Part shown: positions 35,226 through 44,438 of the stretch, in pieces | Layout: each line of letters starts with the position of its first letter | How positions within the stretch are numbered: the first letter of the stretch is position 1 | NCBI RefSeq assembly: GCF_003355005.1 | Contig: NZ_CP029985.1 | Span: forward strand, 2,564,501-2,628,500 | Direction: 5' to 3' | Length of the DNA: 64,000 bases | From: Sphingomonas sp. FARSPH | GTDB taxonomy: Bacteria; Pseudomonadota; Alphaproteobacteria; Sphingomonadales; Sphingomonadaceae | Translations under genes and position numbers: made by a program | The notes under the pieces: generated by a model | The model's input: only the letters and a program-made list of their open reading frames with translations | What the model was told of the DNA's origin: nothing | Databases searched by the model: none

Positions 35226-36241
35226 CCGCCGGTGACGCTCATATGCCGCCGCGTCGCGGGTGCTTCGCCCGCACCGATCGTAAAATCGTGCCGCGCCGGC
35301 TTGTGCGCCAGCGCATGGTCAATCGCCGCGTCCAGCGTAGGAATGCCGCCATCGCGCAGCGCCGCCTTCAGGTCGACCTTATCCTCATGCCCCAGGCACA
35401 TGTACAACGCCCCCTCCGTCGTCAGCCGCACCCGGTTGCAGCCGTCGCAGAAATTGGCGGTCAGCGGCGAGATCAGGCCCAGCCGCGTCCCGCCATCGCC
35501 GACACGCCAATAGCGCGCGGGACCGCCGGTGCGATGCGTATCACGCGCCAGCGCGAAACGCGCGGACAATCGCTCGAACACGCGGGTCAGCGGCACGAAC
35601 CGGTCGACGCGATCCTCGTCGATCGCGCCCAGCGGCATCGTCTCGATCAGCGACAGGTCGTGCCCCTCGTCGACGCACCATTGCAGCATGTCGCCGATCT
35701 CATCCTCGTTCAGCCCGGCGAGCGCGACCATGTTGATCTTCACCGCCAGCCCCGCCGCTTTCGCCGCGGCGATGCCGTGCAGCACCTCGGCCAGATCGCC
35801 GTGCCGCGTGATGAAGCGGAACCGGTCGGCATCGAGACTGTCGAGGCTGACGTTGATCCGGCGGATGCCGGCCGCCGCCATCTCTTCGGCATAGCGCGCC
35901 AGCCGCGTGCCGTTGGTCGTCATCGTCAGTTCGTCGAGCCCGTGGCCGACATGCCGCCCCAGCCGCCGCATCAGATCGCCGACGTCGCGCCGCACCAGCG
36001 GCTCGCCGCCCGACAGCCGGATCTTCGTCACCCCGCGCGCCATGAAACGTTCGGCGATGATCGCGATCTCGTCCAGGCTGAGCAGCGCCGCGCGCGGCAG
36101 GAACGTCATCTGCTCCGCCATGCAATAGCGGCAGCGCAGGTCGCATCGGTCGGTCACGGAAATGCGCAGATAGCGGATCGCCCGGCCATGCGCATCGACC
36201 AGCCGCCGATCGAGAGAGGGGGATGCGGTGGCCATGGTCAT
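35222..36241 (-). CDS. moaA: GTP 3',8-cyclase MoaA (molybdenum cofactor synthesis)
   Basis: This 339-residue radical-SAM enzyme converts GTP to 3',8-cyclo-GTP with MoaC in the first step of molybdopterin synthesis. The N-terminal radical-SAM cluster is CDLRCRYC (CX3CX2C) near 33-40. The second cluster, CDGCNRVRLTTEGALYMC, is at the C-terminal side. IRLSGGEPLVRRD is the SAM-binding motif. The C-terminal residues are the functional Gly-Gly. ATGs at 36241 and 36235 are both possible starts. The other moa genes are not in the window. Confidence 0.96.
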   Translation of the reverse strand: MTMATASPSLDRRLVDAHGRAIRYLRISVTDRCDLRCRYCMAEQMTFLPRAALLSLDEIAIIAERFMARGVTKIRLSGGEPLVRRDVGDLMRRLGRHVGHGLDELTMTTNGTRLARYAEEMAAAGIRRINVSLDSLDADRFRFITRHGDLAEVLHGIAAAKAAGLAVKINMVALAGLNEDEIGDMLQWCVDEGHDLSLIETMPLGAIDEDRVDRFVPLTRVFERLSARFALARDTHRTGGPARYWRVGDGGTRLGLISPLTANFCDGCNRVRLTTEGALYMCLGHEDKVDLKAALRDGGIPTLDAAIDHALAHKPARHDFTIGAGEAPATRRHMSVTGG

Positions 36242-36318
36242 CGAGCTAGGGGCTCAACCCGGCGCGAACAAGTCCGTTCCACATTGCCCGTTACGGCCGC
36301 ACCGCCTAGGCAGTTGCG

Positions 36319-38001
36319 ATGGGGTCGCGGGACGCGCGGGGCACGCTGTTGATCGTGTCGTCGCAGGATCATGAACGATTGGCGACGCTGGCGCGCGAGG
36401 ACGGCTGGACCGTCGCGGCGGCGCGGCGCGCCGATCCGCATGCGGCGCTTGCCGCCGGCGCGGCCGTCGCGCTGATCGATGCGCGCGGCGAGGCGGCGGG
36501 CAGCGACGGCGCCGGCATCGCCGCGGTGCGCGCGCTCGGCGGGTTCGCCGCCGCGACCGGGGGCGCGCTCGTCGCGCTGATCGACCGCGCCGGCCGCGCC
36601 CGGCTCGATGCGCTCCACGCCGCGGGCGCGACGCATTTCCTCGCCGGCGACACGGATGACGAGACTCTGCGCCAGACGCTGCGCTTCGCCCGCCGCCACG
36701 CCTATCGCGCCCGCCTGCTTGGCGGCGGGGATCGCCGCCTGCCCGCCGAGCGCGACGGCGAATTGTTCGTCGCGGCGGAGGCGTGGATCGCCGCGCGCCT
36801 CGCCGCGGGCGCGCATGTCGGCGTGCTGATGATCGCGCTGTCGCGGCTCGACATCCTCAACGCCGCGCGCGGCCGGGCGACGGGCGACGTCCTGATCGCC
36901 GAGGCGCGGCGCCAGGTCGAGGCGATCGTCGCCGATCTGCTCGGCGATGCCGCGATCGTCATCGCGCCCGGCGGCGGCGAACTGATCGTCGCGGCGGCGG
37001 CGGATGCCGCGGCGCTCGACCGGCTCGCCGCCCGGCTCGACGCCGCGCTCGCGCAGCCGCTGGCGGTGGCGGGGCGCCAGGCGGTGCTCGGCAGCCGCTG
37101 GGCGATGGCCGAAAGCTCGGCGGGCGACGAGGCCGCCCGGCTCCTCCACCGCGCCGAAGAGGCGCTGGCTGCGGCCAAGGCGAGCGACAGCGGCATGGTG
37201 CGCGTCGTCGGTCCCGGCGGTGCCGCGCCGCTCGATGCGATGGCGGTCGACCTGCATTACGCGATCGAACAGGGCGAGATCGATATCCTGTTCCAGCCGC
37301 AGGCGCGGATCGACACCGGCGAGATCGTCGGCGTCGAGGCGCTGGCGCGCTGGCGCCACGGCCGGCTCGGCGCGCTCGGCGCGGACGTTTTGTTCGCCGC
37401 GGCGGACCGCGCGGACCTCGGCCTCGCGCTGTCCGACCATATCCAGTCACTGGTGCTGACGCGCAGCGCGGCGTGGCGGGGGCGCCGCGCCGCGCTGCGC
37501 GTCGCGCTCAACCTGACGCCTGCCGACCTCGGTCGTCCCGGCTTTGCCGATGCCTTCCTCGGCCGCGTCGCCGCCAGCGGCTTCGCGCCGGAGCGCTTGA
37601 CCGTTGAGATCACCGAATCGAGCGCGATCCGCGATCTGGAAGCCGCGGCGGGCGTGCTCGACGCGTTGCGGGCCGCGGGTATCCGCGTCGCGCTCGACGA
37701 TTTCGGCACCGGCTATTCCAGCCTCGCCTATCTTACCGCGCTGCCGCTCGATTACCTGAAACTCGACAAGGCGCTGGCGGTCGGCGAGACCGCGCGCCAC
37801 CGTGGCGTCGTGCGCGCGGTGATGACGCTGGCGCGCTCGCTCGCGCTGCCGGTGATCGCCGAAGGGGTGGAGACGCCAGCCCAGCGCGACCAGCTCGCCG
37901 CCGAGGGCTGCGCCGTCTATCAGGGGTTCCTGCTCGCGCCGCCGCTCGACGCGGTGCGGCTCGCCGCGATGCTCGATACGCAAAAGGACGAGGTGCGATG
38001 A
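36319..38001 (+). CDS. EAL-domain c-di-GMP phosphodiesterase with receiver-like N-terminus and degenerate GGDEF
   Basis: This 560-residue cytoplasmic protein starts with a receiver-like fold (about 8-125) lacking a clear phospho-acceptor pocket. A GGDEF-like domain (about 155-300) follows; its signature reads GGGEL at 218-222, so cyclase activity is unlikely. A C-terminal EAL domain (about 310-555) keeps EALARWRHG at E340, the DDFGTGYSSL motif at 460-461, KLDKAL and AEGVETPAQ, so it should cleave c-di-GMP to pGpG. The broken GGDEF may act as a GTP-sensing regulatory domain, as in other composite proteins. Its stop overlaps the next gene (ATGA), which is unusual because that product is secreted. 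Confidence 0.88.
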   Translation: MGSRDARGTLLIVSSQDHERLATLAREDGWTVAAARRADPHAALAAGAAVALIDARGEAAGSDGAGIAAVRALGGFAAATGGALVALIDRAGRARLDALHAAGATHFLAGDTDDETLRQTLRFARRHAYRARLLGGGDRRLPAERDGELFVAAEAWIAARLAAGAHVGVLMIALSRLDILNAARGRATGDVLIAEARRQVEAIVADLLGDAAIVIAPGGGELIVAAAADAAALDRLAARLDAALAQPLAVAGRQAVLGSRWAMAESSAGDEAARLLHRAEEALAAAKASDSGMVRVVGPGGAAPLDAMAVDLHYAIEQGEIDILFQPQARIDTGEIVGVEALARWRHGRLGALGADVLFAAADRADLGLALSDHIQSLVLTRSAAWRGRRAALRVALNLTPADLGRPGFADAFLGRVAASGFAPERLTVEITESSAIRDLEAAAGVLDALRAAGIRVALDDFGTGYSSLAYLTALPLDYLKLDKALAVGETARHRGVVRAVMTLARSLALPVIAEGVETPAQRDQLAAEGCAVYQGFLLAPPLDAVRLAAMLDTQKDEVR

Positions 38002-38420
38002 AGACGATCCTGTTCGCCGCCGCCATGATGGCGCCCGCAACCGCGCTTGCCGCCGACGATCCGCAGCCCGCGATCGAGGCGGCGATGACCGCGAGTGCCG
38101 CCGGCTGGACCAGCGGCGACATCGCGAAATTTCTCAACATCTACGCGCCCGACGCGGTGTTCGTGACGAAGGACGGCCTCGTCCGCGGCAAGGCGGCGAT
38201 CGCCGCGCGCTACGACAAGGGCTATGGCACCGATGCCACGAAGCGCGGCGCGCTCAGCTTCCAGATGCTCGGCCACCGCCAGATCAGCAACGTCCACCAG
38301 ATGCTCTGGGCGCGCTGGACGTTGCGCTACCCCGGCGGCCGCACCGATACCGGCGTCACGTCGCTGCTGTTCGAACGCCGCCCGGACGGGTGGAAGATCA
38401 TATCCGATCACAGCAGTTGA
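37998..38420 (+). CDS. Secreted NTF2-like protein (SnoaL/DUF4440 type)
   Basis: This 140-residue protein has a clear signal peptide (MKTILFAAAMMAPATALAA) and an NTF2-fold domain of the SgcJ/DUF4440 type: AAMTASAAGWTSGDIAKFLNIYAPDAVFV, then GKAAIAARY, then TSLLFERRPDGWKIISDHSS. Such proteins bind small ligands or act as isomerase-like enzymes; the ligand is unknown. It is joined to the EAL gene by a 4-base overlap and ends 33 bases from the convergent mfd. Confidence 0.82.
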   Translation: MKTILFAAAMMAPATALAADDPQPAIEAAMTASAAGWTSGDIAKFLNIYAPDAVFVTKDGLVRGKAAIAARYDKGYGTDATKRGALSFQMLGHRQISNVHQMLWARWTLRYPGGRTDTGVTSLLFERRPDGWKIISDHSS

Positions 38421-38453
38421 AGGCATGGCGCTGATAAATCAGCGCCTTATTTC

Positions 38454-41400
38454 TCAACCCGCCGCCTTCGCCAGCCCCTTCGACAGCTGCAATGCGCCGT
38501 GCAGCCGCGCCTTGGCATCGGGCCACGCCCGTTGCAGCACCAGCTTGCTGTCGGGCCGAAGCTTCGCGACGCCGTTCAGCCGGTCGACATAGGCGATAAG
38601 GCCCTGGACGTTCGGCGGCTTGTCGTCGTGGAACGCCACGAGCACGCCGCGCGGGCCCACGTCCATCTTCGCGATGCACGCCTTCCGGGCGTTGAGCTTG
38701 ATCTCGATGACGCGAATCAGATTCTCGGTCGCGTCGGGCAGGGGGCCGAACCGGTCGATCATCTCCGCGGCGAACGCCTCGATCTCCTGCGCCTCGTCCA
38801 GGTCGTTGAGCCGGCGGTACAGCCCCATGCGCAGGTCGAGGTCGGGGACGTAATCGTCCGGGATCAGGATCGGCGCGTCGACCGTGATCTGGGGTGAGAA
38901 GTCGCGCGGACGATCGCTGGCGAGCCCGCCAGCTTTCGCGTCCATGATCGCCTCTTCTAGCATCGACTGGTAGAGTTCGTAGCCAACCTCCTTGATATGC
39001 CCCGATTGTTCGTCGCCGAGCAGATTGCCCGCGCCGCGGATGTCGAGGTCGTGGCTGGCGAGCTGGAAGCCCGCGCCCAGGCTGTCGAGATCGCTCAGCA
39101 CCTTGAGGCGCTTCTCGGCGGTGTCGGTCATCTGCCGCTCCGGCGGCGTCACCAGATAGGCGTAGGCGCGCGTCTTCGACCGTCCCACGCGCCCGCGCAG
39201 CTGATATAGCTGCGCCAGGCCGAACCGGTCGGCGCGGTTGACGATCATCGTATTGGCCGACGCGATGTCGATGCCGCTCTCGATGATCGTCGTCGAAATC
39301 AGCACCTCGAACTTCCGGTCGTAGAAGGCGCTCATCCGCTCCTCCACCTCGGTCGCGCTCATCTGGCCGTGCGCGACGACGTAGCGGACCTCTGGCACCT
39401 CGTTGCGCAGGTATTCCTCCAGGTCGGGCAGGTCGGCGATCCGCGGCGTGACGAGGAAGCTCTGCCCGCCGCGATAATGTTCGCGCAGCAACGCCTCGCG
39501 CAGCACCACCGGATCCCACGGCATCACATAGGTGCGCACCGCCAGCCGGTCGACCGGCGGCGTCTGGATCACCGACAGTTCGCGCAGGCCGCTCATCGCC
39601 ATCTGCAGCGTGCGCGGGATCGGCGTCGCGGTCAGCGTCAGCATGTGCACGTCCGCGCGCAGTGCCTTCAGCCGTTCCTTGTGCGTCACGCCGAAACGCT
39701 GTTCCTCATCGACGATGACGAGGCCGAGGCGCTTGAAGTCGATGCTTTTGGCGAGCAGCGCGTGCGTGCCGACGACGATGTCGATGCCGCCGCTCGCCAG
39801 CCCCTCCTTCGTCTTCTTCGCCTCGGCGGCGGGGACGAGGCGCGACAGCCGGCCGATCTCGATCGGAAAGCCTTCGAACCGCTGCGTGAAGTTGTTGAAA
39901 TGCTGGCGCGCGAGCAGGGTGGTCGGACAGATCACTGCGACCTGCATCCCCGCCATCGCCGCAACGAAGGCGGCGCGCAGCGCCACCTCGGTCTTGCCGA
40001 AGCCGACGTCGCCGACGATCAGCCGGTCCATCGGCTTTCCCGCGGCAAGGTCGGCGAGCACGTCCTCGATCGCGCGATCCTGGTCGTCCGTCTCGTCGTA
40101 CGGGAAGCGGTCGACGAAGCTCGGATAGCCGCTGGGATCGGGTTCGGCGATCTCGCCGGGGCGCAAGGCGCGTTCCGCGGCGACCTTGATGAGCTCGCCC
40201 GCGATCTCGCGGATCCGCTCCTTCATCTTCGACTTGCGCCGCTGCCACGCCTCGCCGCCTAGACGGTCGAGCGCCGTCGCCTCCTCGCTGCTGCCATAGC
40301 GTGACAGCACCTCGAGATTCTCGACCGGCACGAAGAGCTTGTCGCCGCCGGCATATTCGACCGCGACGCAATCGTGCGGGCTCTGCCCGACCGGGATCGA
40401 CGTCAGTCCCAGATATTTGCCGATGCCATGGTCGCTGTGGACGACGAGGTCGCCCGGCGTCAGCGTCGCCAGTTCGGCAAGGAACGCGTCCGCTGACTTC
40501 TTGCGCTTCGCCCGCCGCACCAGCCGGTCGCCCAGCATGTCCTGTTCGGTCAGCACCGCGACGTCGGGCGCGGTGAAGCCGTGGTCGAGCGGCAGCACGA
40601 CGAGCGCGACGCCCGCGCTCTTGCTCGTGTCGGCGACGCCCAGCGCCTCCTGCCACGTCTCCGCCGCCTTCGCGCCGTTCAGCCCATGGTCCTTGAGCAG
40701 CGCGCCGAGCCGCTCGCGCGCGCCGTTTGAATAGCTGGCGAGGACGGGTTTCTTCCCCTCCTTGCGCAACCGGCCGAGGTGCTGGACGACCGCGTCATAG
40801 ACGTTGGCGCCGCTCGACCGCTCGGGCGCGAAATCGCGCGCGCCGTCCACGCCGAAATCGAGCACGGTCTTGCTCTCCGGCTCGTGGAACGGCGTCGTCG
40901 TATGGACGTGCCGCGCGTCCAGCGCGTCGCGCCACTCGCGCTCGCCAAGGTAGAGCGCGGTCGCGCCGAGCGGGCGATAGCTGCCCGGCTGCGACCCTTC
41001 CGCCCGCTGCCGGTTCTCGTAATAATCGGCGATCGCCTCCAGCCGGCCCTCCACCGCGCCGGCGACCCCCGCGTCGCGCACGACGACGTCGGCATCGCCC
41101 AGATGATCGAAGACGGTCGCCAATTTCTCCTCGAACAGGGGCAGCCAATGCTCCATCCCCGCCAGCCGCCGGCTCTCGCTGATCGCCTGGTAGAGGGGGT
41201 CGCCCGTCGCGGTCGCGCCGAACTTGTCGCGATAGCGGGTGCGAAAGCGCTTGATCGACTCCTCGTCCAGCAACGCCTCCGACGCGGGCAGCAGGATGAA
41301 ACCGTCGATCCGCCCGGTGGTGCGCTGGTCGCCGGGGTCGAAGGTGCGCACGCTTTCGATCTCGTCGCCGAAGAAATCGAGGCGCAGCGCTTGTTCCTCG

Positions 41401-41933
41401 CCGCTCGGGAACAGATCGACGATGCCGCCGCGCACGGCATATTCGCCATGGTCGTGCACCGTGTCGGTGCGGACATAGCCGTTCGCCTGAAGCAGGGCGG
41501 CAAGCTTCTCGCGATCGATCCGCTCGCCGGGCGCCAGCCGCGCCACCAGCTGGCGGATGCGGAACGGCGTCAGCACGCGCTGCGTCGCGGCATTGGCGGT
41601 GGTCAGCAGCAATTGCGGGGCCTTCACCGGCCGTTGCAGCCGGTGCAGCGCCGCGACCCGCTCCGCCATGATGCGCAGCGTCGGCGACGCGCGATCATAG
41701 GGCAGGCAGTCCCACGCCGGCAGGCCGATCACCTCAAGGTCGGGCGCGAAGAACGCCGCGGTGCCGGCGATCGCGCGCATCGCGCCTTCGTCCGCCGCGA
41801 CGAACACCGCCCGCCCGCCCTGCCGCGCCGCCGCGCGCGCGAGGTCGGCGAGGAACGCTGGCTGGAACCCCGCCGGCACCCCGGATAGGGTCAGCGGCGT
41901 CTTGGCGGAGAGGATCGTCTTGAGGTCGGGCAT
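38454..41933 (-). CDS. mfd: Transcription-repair coupling factor Mfd
   Basis: This 1159-residue DNA translocase releases stalled RNA polymerase and recruits UvrA. It has an N-terminal UvrB-like module (about 1-330), an RNA-polymerase-interaction domain (LTPGDLVVHSDHGIGKYLGL, near 480-510), and a RecG-like helicase core with Walker A GDVGFGKTEVALRAAFVAAM and DEEQRFGV. The translocation motif region and the C-terminal TRCF domain follow. Length is normal. The start at 41933 (MPDLKTIL) is preceded by GAGAAGAG; a longer frame runs into the palindromic repeat and is not credible. It lies in a minus-strand pair with sdhE, opposite recG. Confidence 0.97.
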   Translation of the reverse strand: MPDLKTILSAKTPLTLSGVPAGFQPAFLADLARAAARQGGRAVFVAADEGAMRAIAGTAAFFAPDLEVIGLPAWDCLPYDRASPTLRIMAERVAALHRLQRPVKAPQLLLTTANAATQRVLTPFRIRQLVARLAPGERIDREKLAALLQANGYVRTDTVHDHGEYAVRGGIVDLFPSGEEQALRLDFFGDEIESVRTFDPGDQRTTGRIDGFILLPASEALLDEESIKRFRTRYRDKFGATATGDPLYQAISESRRLAGMEHWLPLFEEKLATVFDHLGDADVVVRDAGVAGAVEGRLEAIADYYENRQRAEGSQPGSYRPLGATALYLGEREWRDALDARHVHTTTPFHEPESKTVLDFGVDGARDFAPERSSGANVYDAVVQHLGRLRKEGKKPVLASYSNGARERLGALLKDHGLNGAKAAETWQEALGVADTSKSAGVALVVLPLDHGFTAPDVAVLTEQDMLGDRLVRRAKRKKSADAFLAELATLTPGDLVVHSDHGIGKYLGLTSIPVGQSPHDCVAVEYAGGDKLFVPVENLEVLSRYGSSEEATALDRLGGEAWQRRKSKMKERIREIAGELIKVAAERALRPGEIAEPDPSGYPSFVDRFPYDETDDQDRAIEDVLADLAAGKPMDRLIVGDVGFGKTEVALRAAFVAAMAGMQVAVICPTTLLARQHFNNFTQRFEGFPIEIGRLSRLVPAAEAKKTKEGLASGGIDIVVGTHALLAKSIDFKRLGLVIVDEEQRFGVTHKERLKALRADVHMLTLTATPIPRTLQMAMSGLRELSVIQTPPVDRLAVRTYVMPWDPVVLREALLREHYRGGQSFLVTPRIADLPDLEEYLRNEVPEVRYVVAHGQMSATEVEERMSAFYDRKFEVLISTTIIESGIDIASANTMIVNRADRFGLAQLYQLRGRVGRSKTRAYAYLVTPPERQMTDTAEKRLKVLSDLDSLGAGFQLASHDLDIRGAGNLLGDEQSGHIKEVGYELYQSMLEEAIMDAKAGGLASDRPRDFSPQITVDAPILIPDDYVPDLDLRMGLYRRLNDLDEAQEIEAFAAEMIDRFGPLPDATENLIRVIEIKLNARKACIAKMDVGPRGVLVAFHDDKPPNVQGLIAYVDRLNGVAKLRPDSKLVLQRAWPDAKARLHGALQLSKGLAKAAG

Positions 41934-41945
41934 CGATACTCTTCT

Positions 41946-42040
41946 CCCCTCCCGCTTGCGGGAGGGGCTGGGTGAGGGCAGTCGCGCGGAAAGCGGCGGG
42001 GAGACTTCCCTCCCCAAACCCCTCCCGCAAGCAAGAGGGG
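41946..42040. repeat. Palindromic repeat pair between sdhE and mfd
   Basis: A perfect hairpin CCCCTCCCGC-TT-GCGGGAGGGG (41946-41967) is followed by a 3' half CCTCCCGCAAGCAAGAGGGG that is a weaker partner, with GGGTGAGGG and CCCTCCCC between them. It resembles the family-A units in base composition and design but has its own core. It lies 12 bases before the mfd start, so it forms most of the leader. Confidence 0.75.
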
Positions 42041-42042
42041 CT

Positions 42043-42306
42043 CTAGAACGTCGGCACGTAGGTGATCGCCCGCATCCGGTCCATCATCGGCCCCTGCCAG
42101 CGCTCCGGGCACGGCATCGATCCGATCGCCCACGCCATGATGTCGACGTCCTGTTCCTCCAGAAGCATCTCGAACCAGTCGAGTTCCGCCGGCGTCAGGC
42201 TGGCCCCGTGCGCGTCGAAGAACCCGCCGATCATCAGGTCCGCCTCCTTGGTGCCGCGGTGCCAGGCGCGGAACTTCAGGCGTTTGAGGCGGGTGGCGTG
42301 ATCCAT
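42043..42306 (-). CDS. sdhE: Succinate dehydrogenase assembly factor (SdhE/Sdh5 family)
   Basis: This 87-residue factor promotes covalent FAD attachment to SdhA of succinate dehydrogenase. The diagnostic RGTKEADLMIGGFF (RGxxE) motif is near 20, and LLEEQDVDIMAWAIGS closes the domain. TTGGA lies about 8 bases before the ATG at 42306; an ATG 12 bases earlier is weaker. It is divergent from recG across 74 bases, and the repeat at 41946 lies between it and mfd. Confidence 0.93.
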   Translation of the reverse strand: MDHATRLKRLKFRAWHRGTKEADLMIGGFFDAHGASLTPAELDWFEMLLEEQDVDIMAWAIGSMPCPERWQGPMMDRMRAITYVPTF

Positions 42307-42380
42307 GCGGCGTTCCAATAGCAGGACGCCCGGCGGGTGCTGGCGGCACGCGTCGGGTCGGGTATAGCCGCCATGTAGTC

Positions 42381-44432
42381 ATGCGCCCGCTTATCCTCAA
42401 TCCGCTGTTCGCCGAAGTCACCGCGCTGAAGGGCGTCGGCCCCGCGCTTGCGAAGCCGCTCGAACGACTCGGCCTTGCGCGCGTCGTCGACGTCGCCTTC
42501 CATCTGCCCAGCGGCTGGGTCGACCGGGTGGCGCGCGACGAACTGGACGAGGCGGACGTCGGCCGCATCATCGCGATCCAGCTGACGCCCACCGACTATC
42601 GGGTGTCCAGCGGCCGCGGACCGACGCGCGTGCAGGCGGTCGACGCGCGTGGCAACCACGTCAGCCTCGTCTATTTCGGCGGATCGTCGGGCTGGGTGAA
42701 GAAGCTGCTGCCGCTGGGTGAGCCGCGTCGCGTATCCGGCAAGCTCGAGCAATACGGCCAGACGCTGCAGATCATCCACCCCGACCTCGCCGAACCCGAC
42801 GAGCCGTTTCGCGCGCGTGAGCCCATCTATCCGCTGTCCGAAGGGCTGACGTCGCGCCGGCTCGGCGCGCTCGCGCAGCAGGCGGTCGAGCGCGCGCCGG
42901 CGCTCCCCGAATGGATCGAACCCGGCCTCAAGGCGAAGCGCGGCTGGCCCGACTGGCGCGACGCACTCGCGCGCGTTCACGACGACCCCGCCGACAAGGC
43001 CGCGCGCGAACGCCTCGCCTATGACGAAGTCTTCGCCAACCAGCTCGCGATGACGTTGGTGCGCGCCGACACGCGCAAGCGTCGCGGCCGCGCGCTGCAC
43101 GGCGACGGCCGGCTGCGCGATCTCTTGCAATTACCCTACACGCTGACCGGCGCGCAGAGCCGCACGATCGCGGAGATCGAGGGCGATCTCGCCCAGACCG
43201 CGCCGATGCTGCGCCTGCTCCAGGGCGATGTCGGCGCCGGCAAGACGCTCGTCGCCGCCTTCGCGATGCTGATCGCGGTGGAGGCGGGCGCGCAGGCGGC
43301 GATGCTCGCGCCCACCGAAATCCTCGCGCGCCAGCATTACGAGGTTCTGCGCCGCACGCTCGCCGGCCTGCCGATCGCAATCGCCGTGCTGACCGGCCGC
43401 GACAAGGGCCGCGCGCGCGAGGCGACGCTGATGGCGCTCGCCGCGGGCGAGATCGACATCCTCGTCGGCACGCACGCGATCTTCCAGGATGCGGTCGGCT
43501 ACAAGGACCTGGCGCTCGTGGTGGTCGACGAACAGCATCGCTTCGGCGTCGCCGAACGGATGATGCTGCAGGCGAAGGGCCGCACCCCGCCGCACCTGCT
43601 CGCGATGACCGCCACGCCGATCCCGCGCACGCTGACGCTGGCGCAATATGGCGAAATGGACGTCAGCCGCCTCGACGAGATGCCGCCCGGCCGCCAGCCG
43701 ATCGAAACGCGCGTCGTCAGCGAGGATCGGCTGGACGAGGTGGTCGAGGCGCTGGGCAGGCATATCGCCGACGGTGGCCAGGCCTATTGGGTCTGCCCGC
43801 TGGTCGAGGAGAGCGAAAAGAGCGACCTCGCCGCCGCGGAGATGCGCGCCGAACAGCTGCGGATGCGGTTCGGGGAACGGATCGGCGTCGTCCACGGCCG
43901 CATGAAGGGGCCGGAGAAAGACGCGGTGATGGAGGCGTTCGCGGGCAACCGCCTCTCCGTCCTTGTCGCGACGACGGTGATCGAGGTCGGCGTCGATGTG
44001 CCCAATGCGACGCTGATCGTCATCGAACATGCCGATCGTTTCGGTCTTGCGCAACTCCACCAGCTGCGCGGTCGGGTCGGGCGGGGCGGGGGGCTGTCGC
44101 GCTGCCTGCTGCTGCGCGGTGCCGCGCTCAGCGAGACCGCGCGTGCCCGCCTCGCGCTGATGCGTGAAACCAACGACGGCTTCCGCATCGCCGAGGAGGA
44201 TCTGCGCCTGCGCGGCAGCGGCGAATTGCTCGGCACGCGTCAGTCGGGGGAGATGGCCTTCCGCCTCGCCACGCCCGACATGCTCGCCGACCTCCTCCAA
44301 TGCGCGCAGGACGACGCCCGCCTGCTCATCGACCGCGACGGCGGCCTCGAAAGGGCACGCGGCGAGGCGGCCCGCACCGCGCTCTATCTGTTCGATCGCG
44401 ACGCCGGCGTCGCGCTGCTCCGGTCGGGGTGA
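42381..44432 (+). CDS. recG: ATP-dependent DNA helicase RecG
   Basis: This 683-residue helicase reverses stalled replication forks. It has an N-terminal wedge domain (about 10-230), Walker A LLQGDVGAGKTLVAAFAML near 275-290, and DEQHRFGV near 383. The RecG tail motifs HGRMKGPEKDAVM and LRLRGSGELLGTRQSGEM are present. It is slightly shorter than E. coli RecG but complete. It ends 6 bases from the convergent, low-G+C HEPN-like gene. Confidence 0.96.
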   Translation: MRPLILNPLFAEVTALKGVGPALAKPLERLGLARVVDVAFHLPSGWVDRVARDELDEADVGRIIAIQLTPTDYRVSSGRGPTRVQAVDARGNHVSLVYFGGSSGWVKKLLPLGEPRRVSGKLEQYGQTLQIIHPDLAEPDEPFRAREPIYPLSEGLTSRRLGALAQQAVERAPALPEWIEPGLKAKRGWPDWRDALARVHDDPADKAARERLAYDEVFANQLAMTLVRADTRKRRGRALHGDGRLRDLLQLPYTLTGAQSRTIAEIEGDLAQTAPMLRLLQGDVGAGKTLVAAFAMLIAVEAGAQAAMLAPTEILARQHYEVLRRTLAGLPIAIAVLTGRDKGRAREATLMALAAGEIDILVGTHAIFQDAVGYKDLALVVVDEQHRFGVAERMMLQAKGRTPPHLLAMTATPIPRTLTLAQYGEMDVSRLDEMPPGRQPIETRVVSEDRLDEVVEALGRHIADGGQAYWVCPLVEESEKSDLAAAEMRAEQLRMRFGERIGVVHGRMKGPEKDAVMEAFAGNRLSVLVATTVIEVGVDVPNATLIVIEHADRFGLAQLHQLRGRVGRGGGLSRCLLLRGAALSETARARLALMRETNDGFRIAEEDLRLRGSGELLGTRQSGEMAFRLATPDMLADLLQCAQDDARLLIDRDGGLERARGEAARTALYLFDRDAGVALLRSG

Positions 44433-44438
44433 TTCAAA

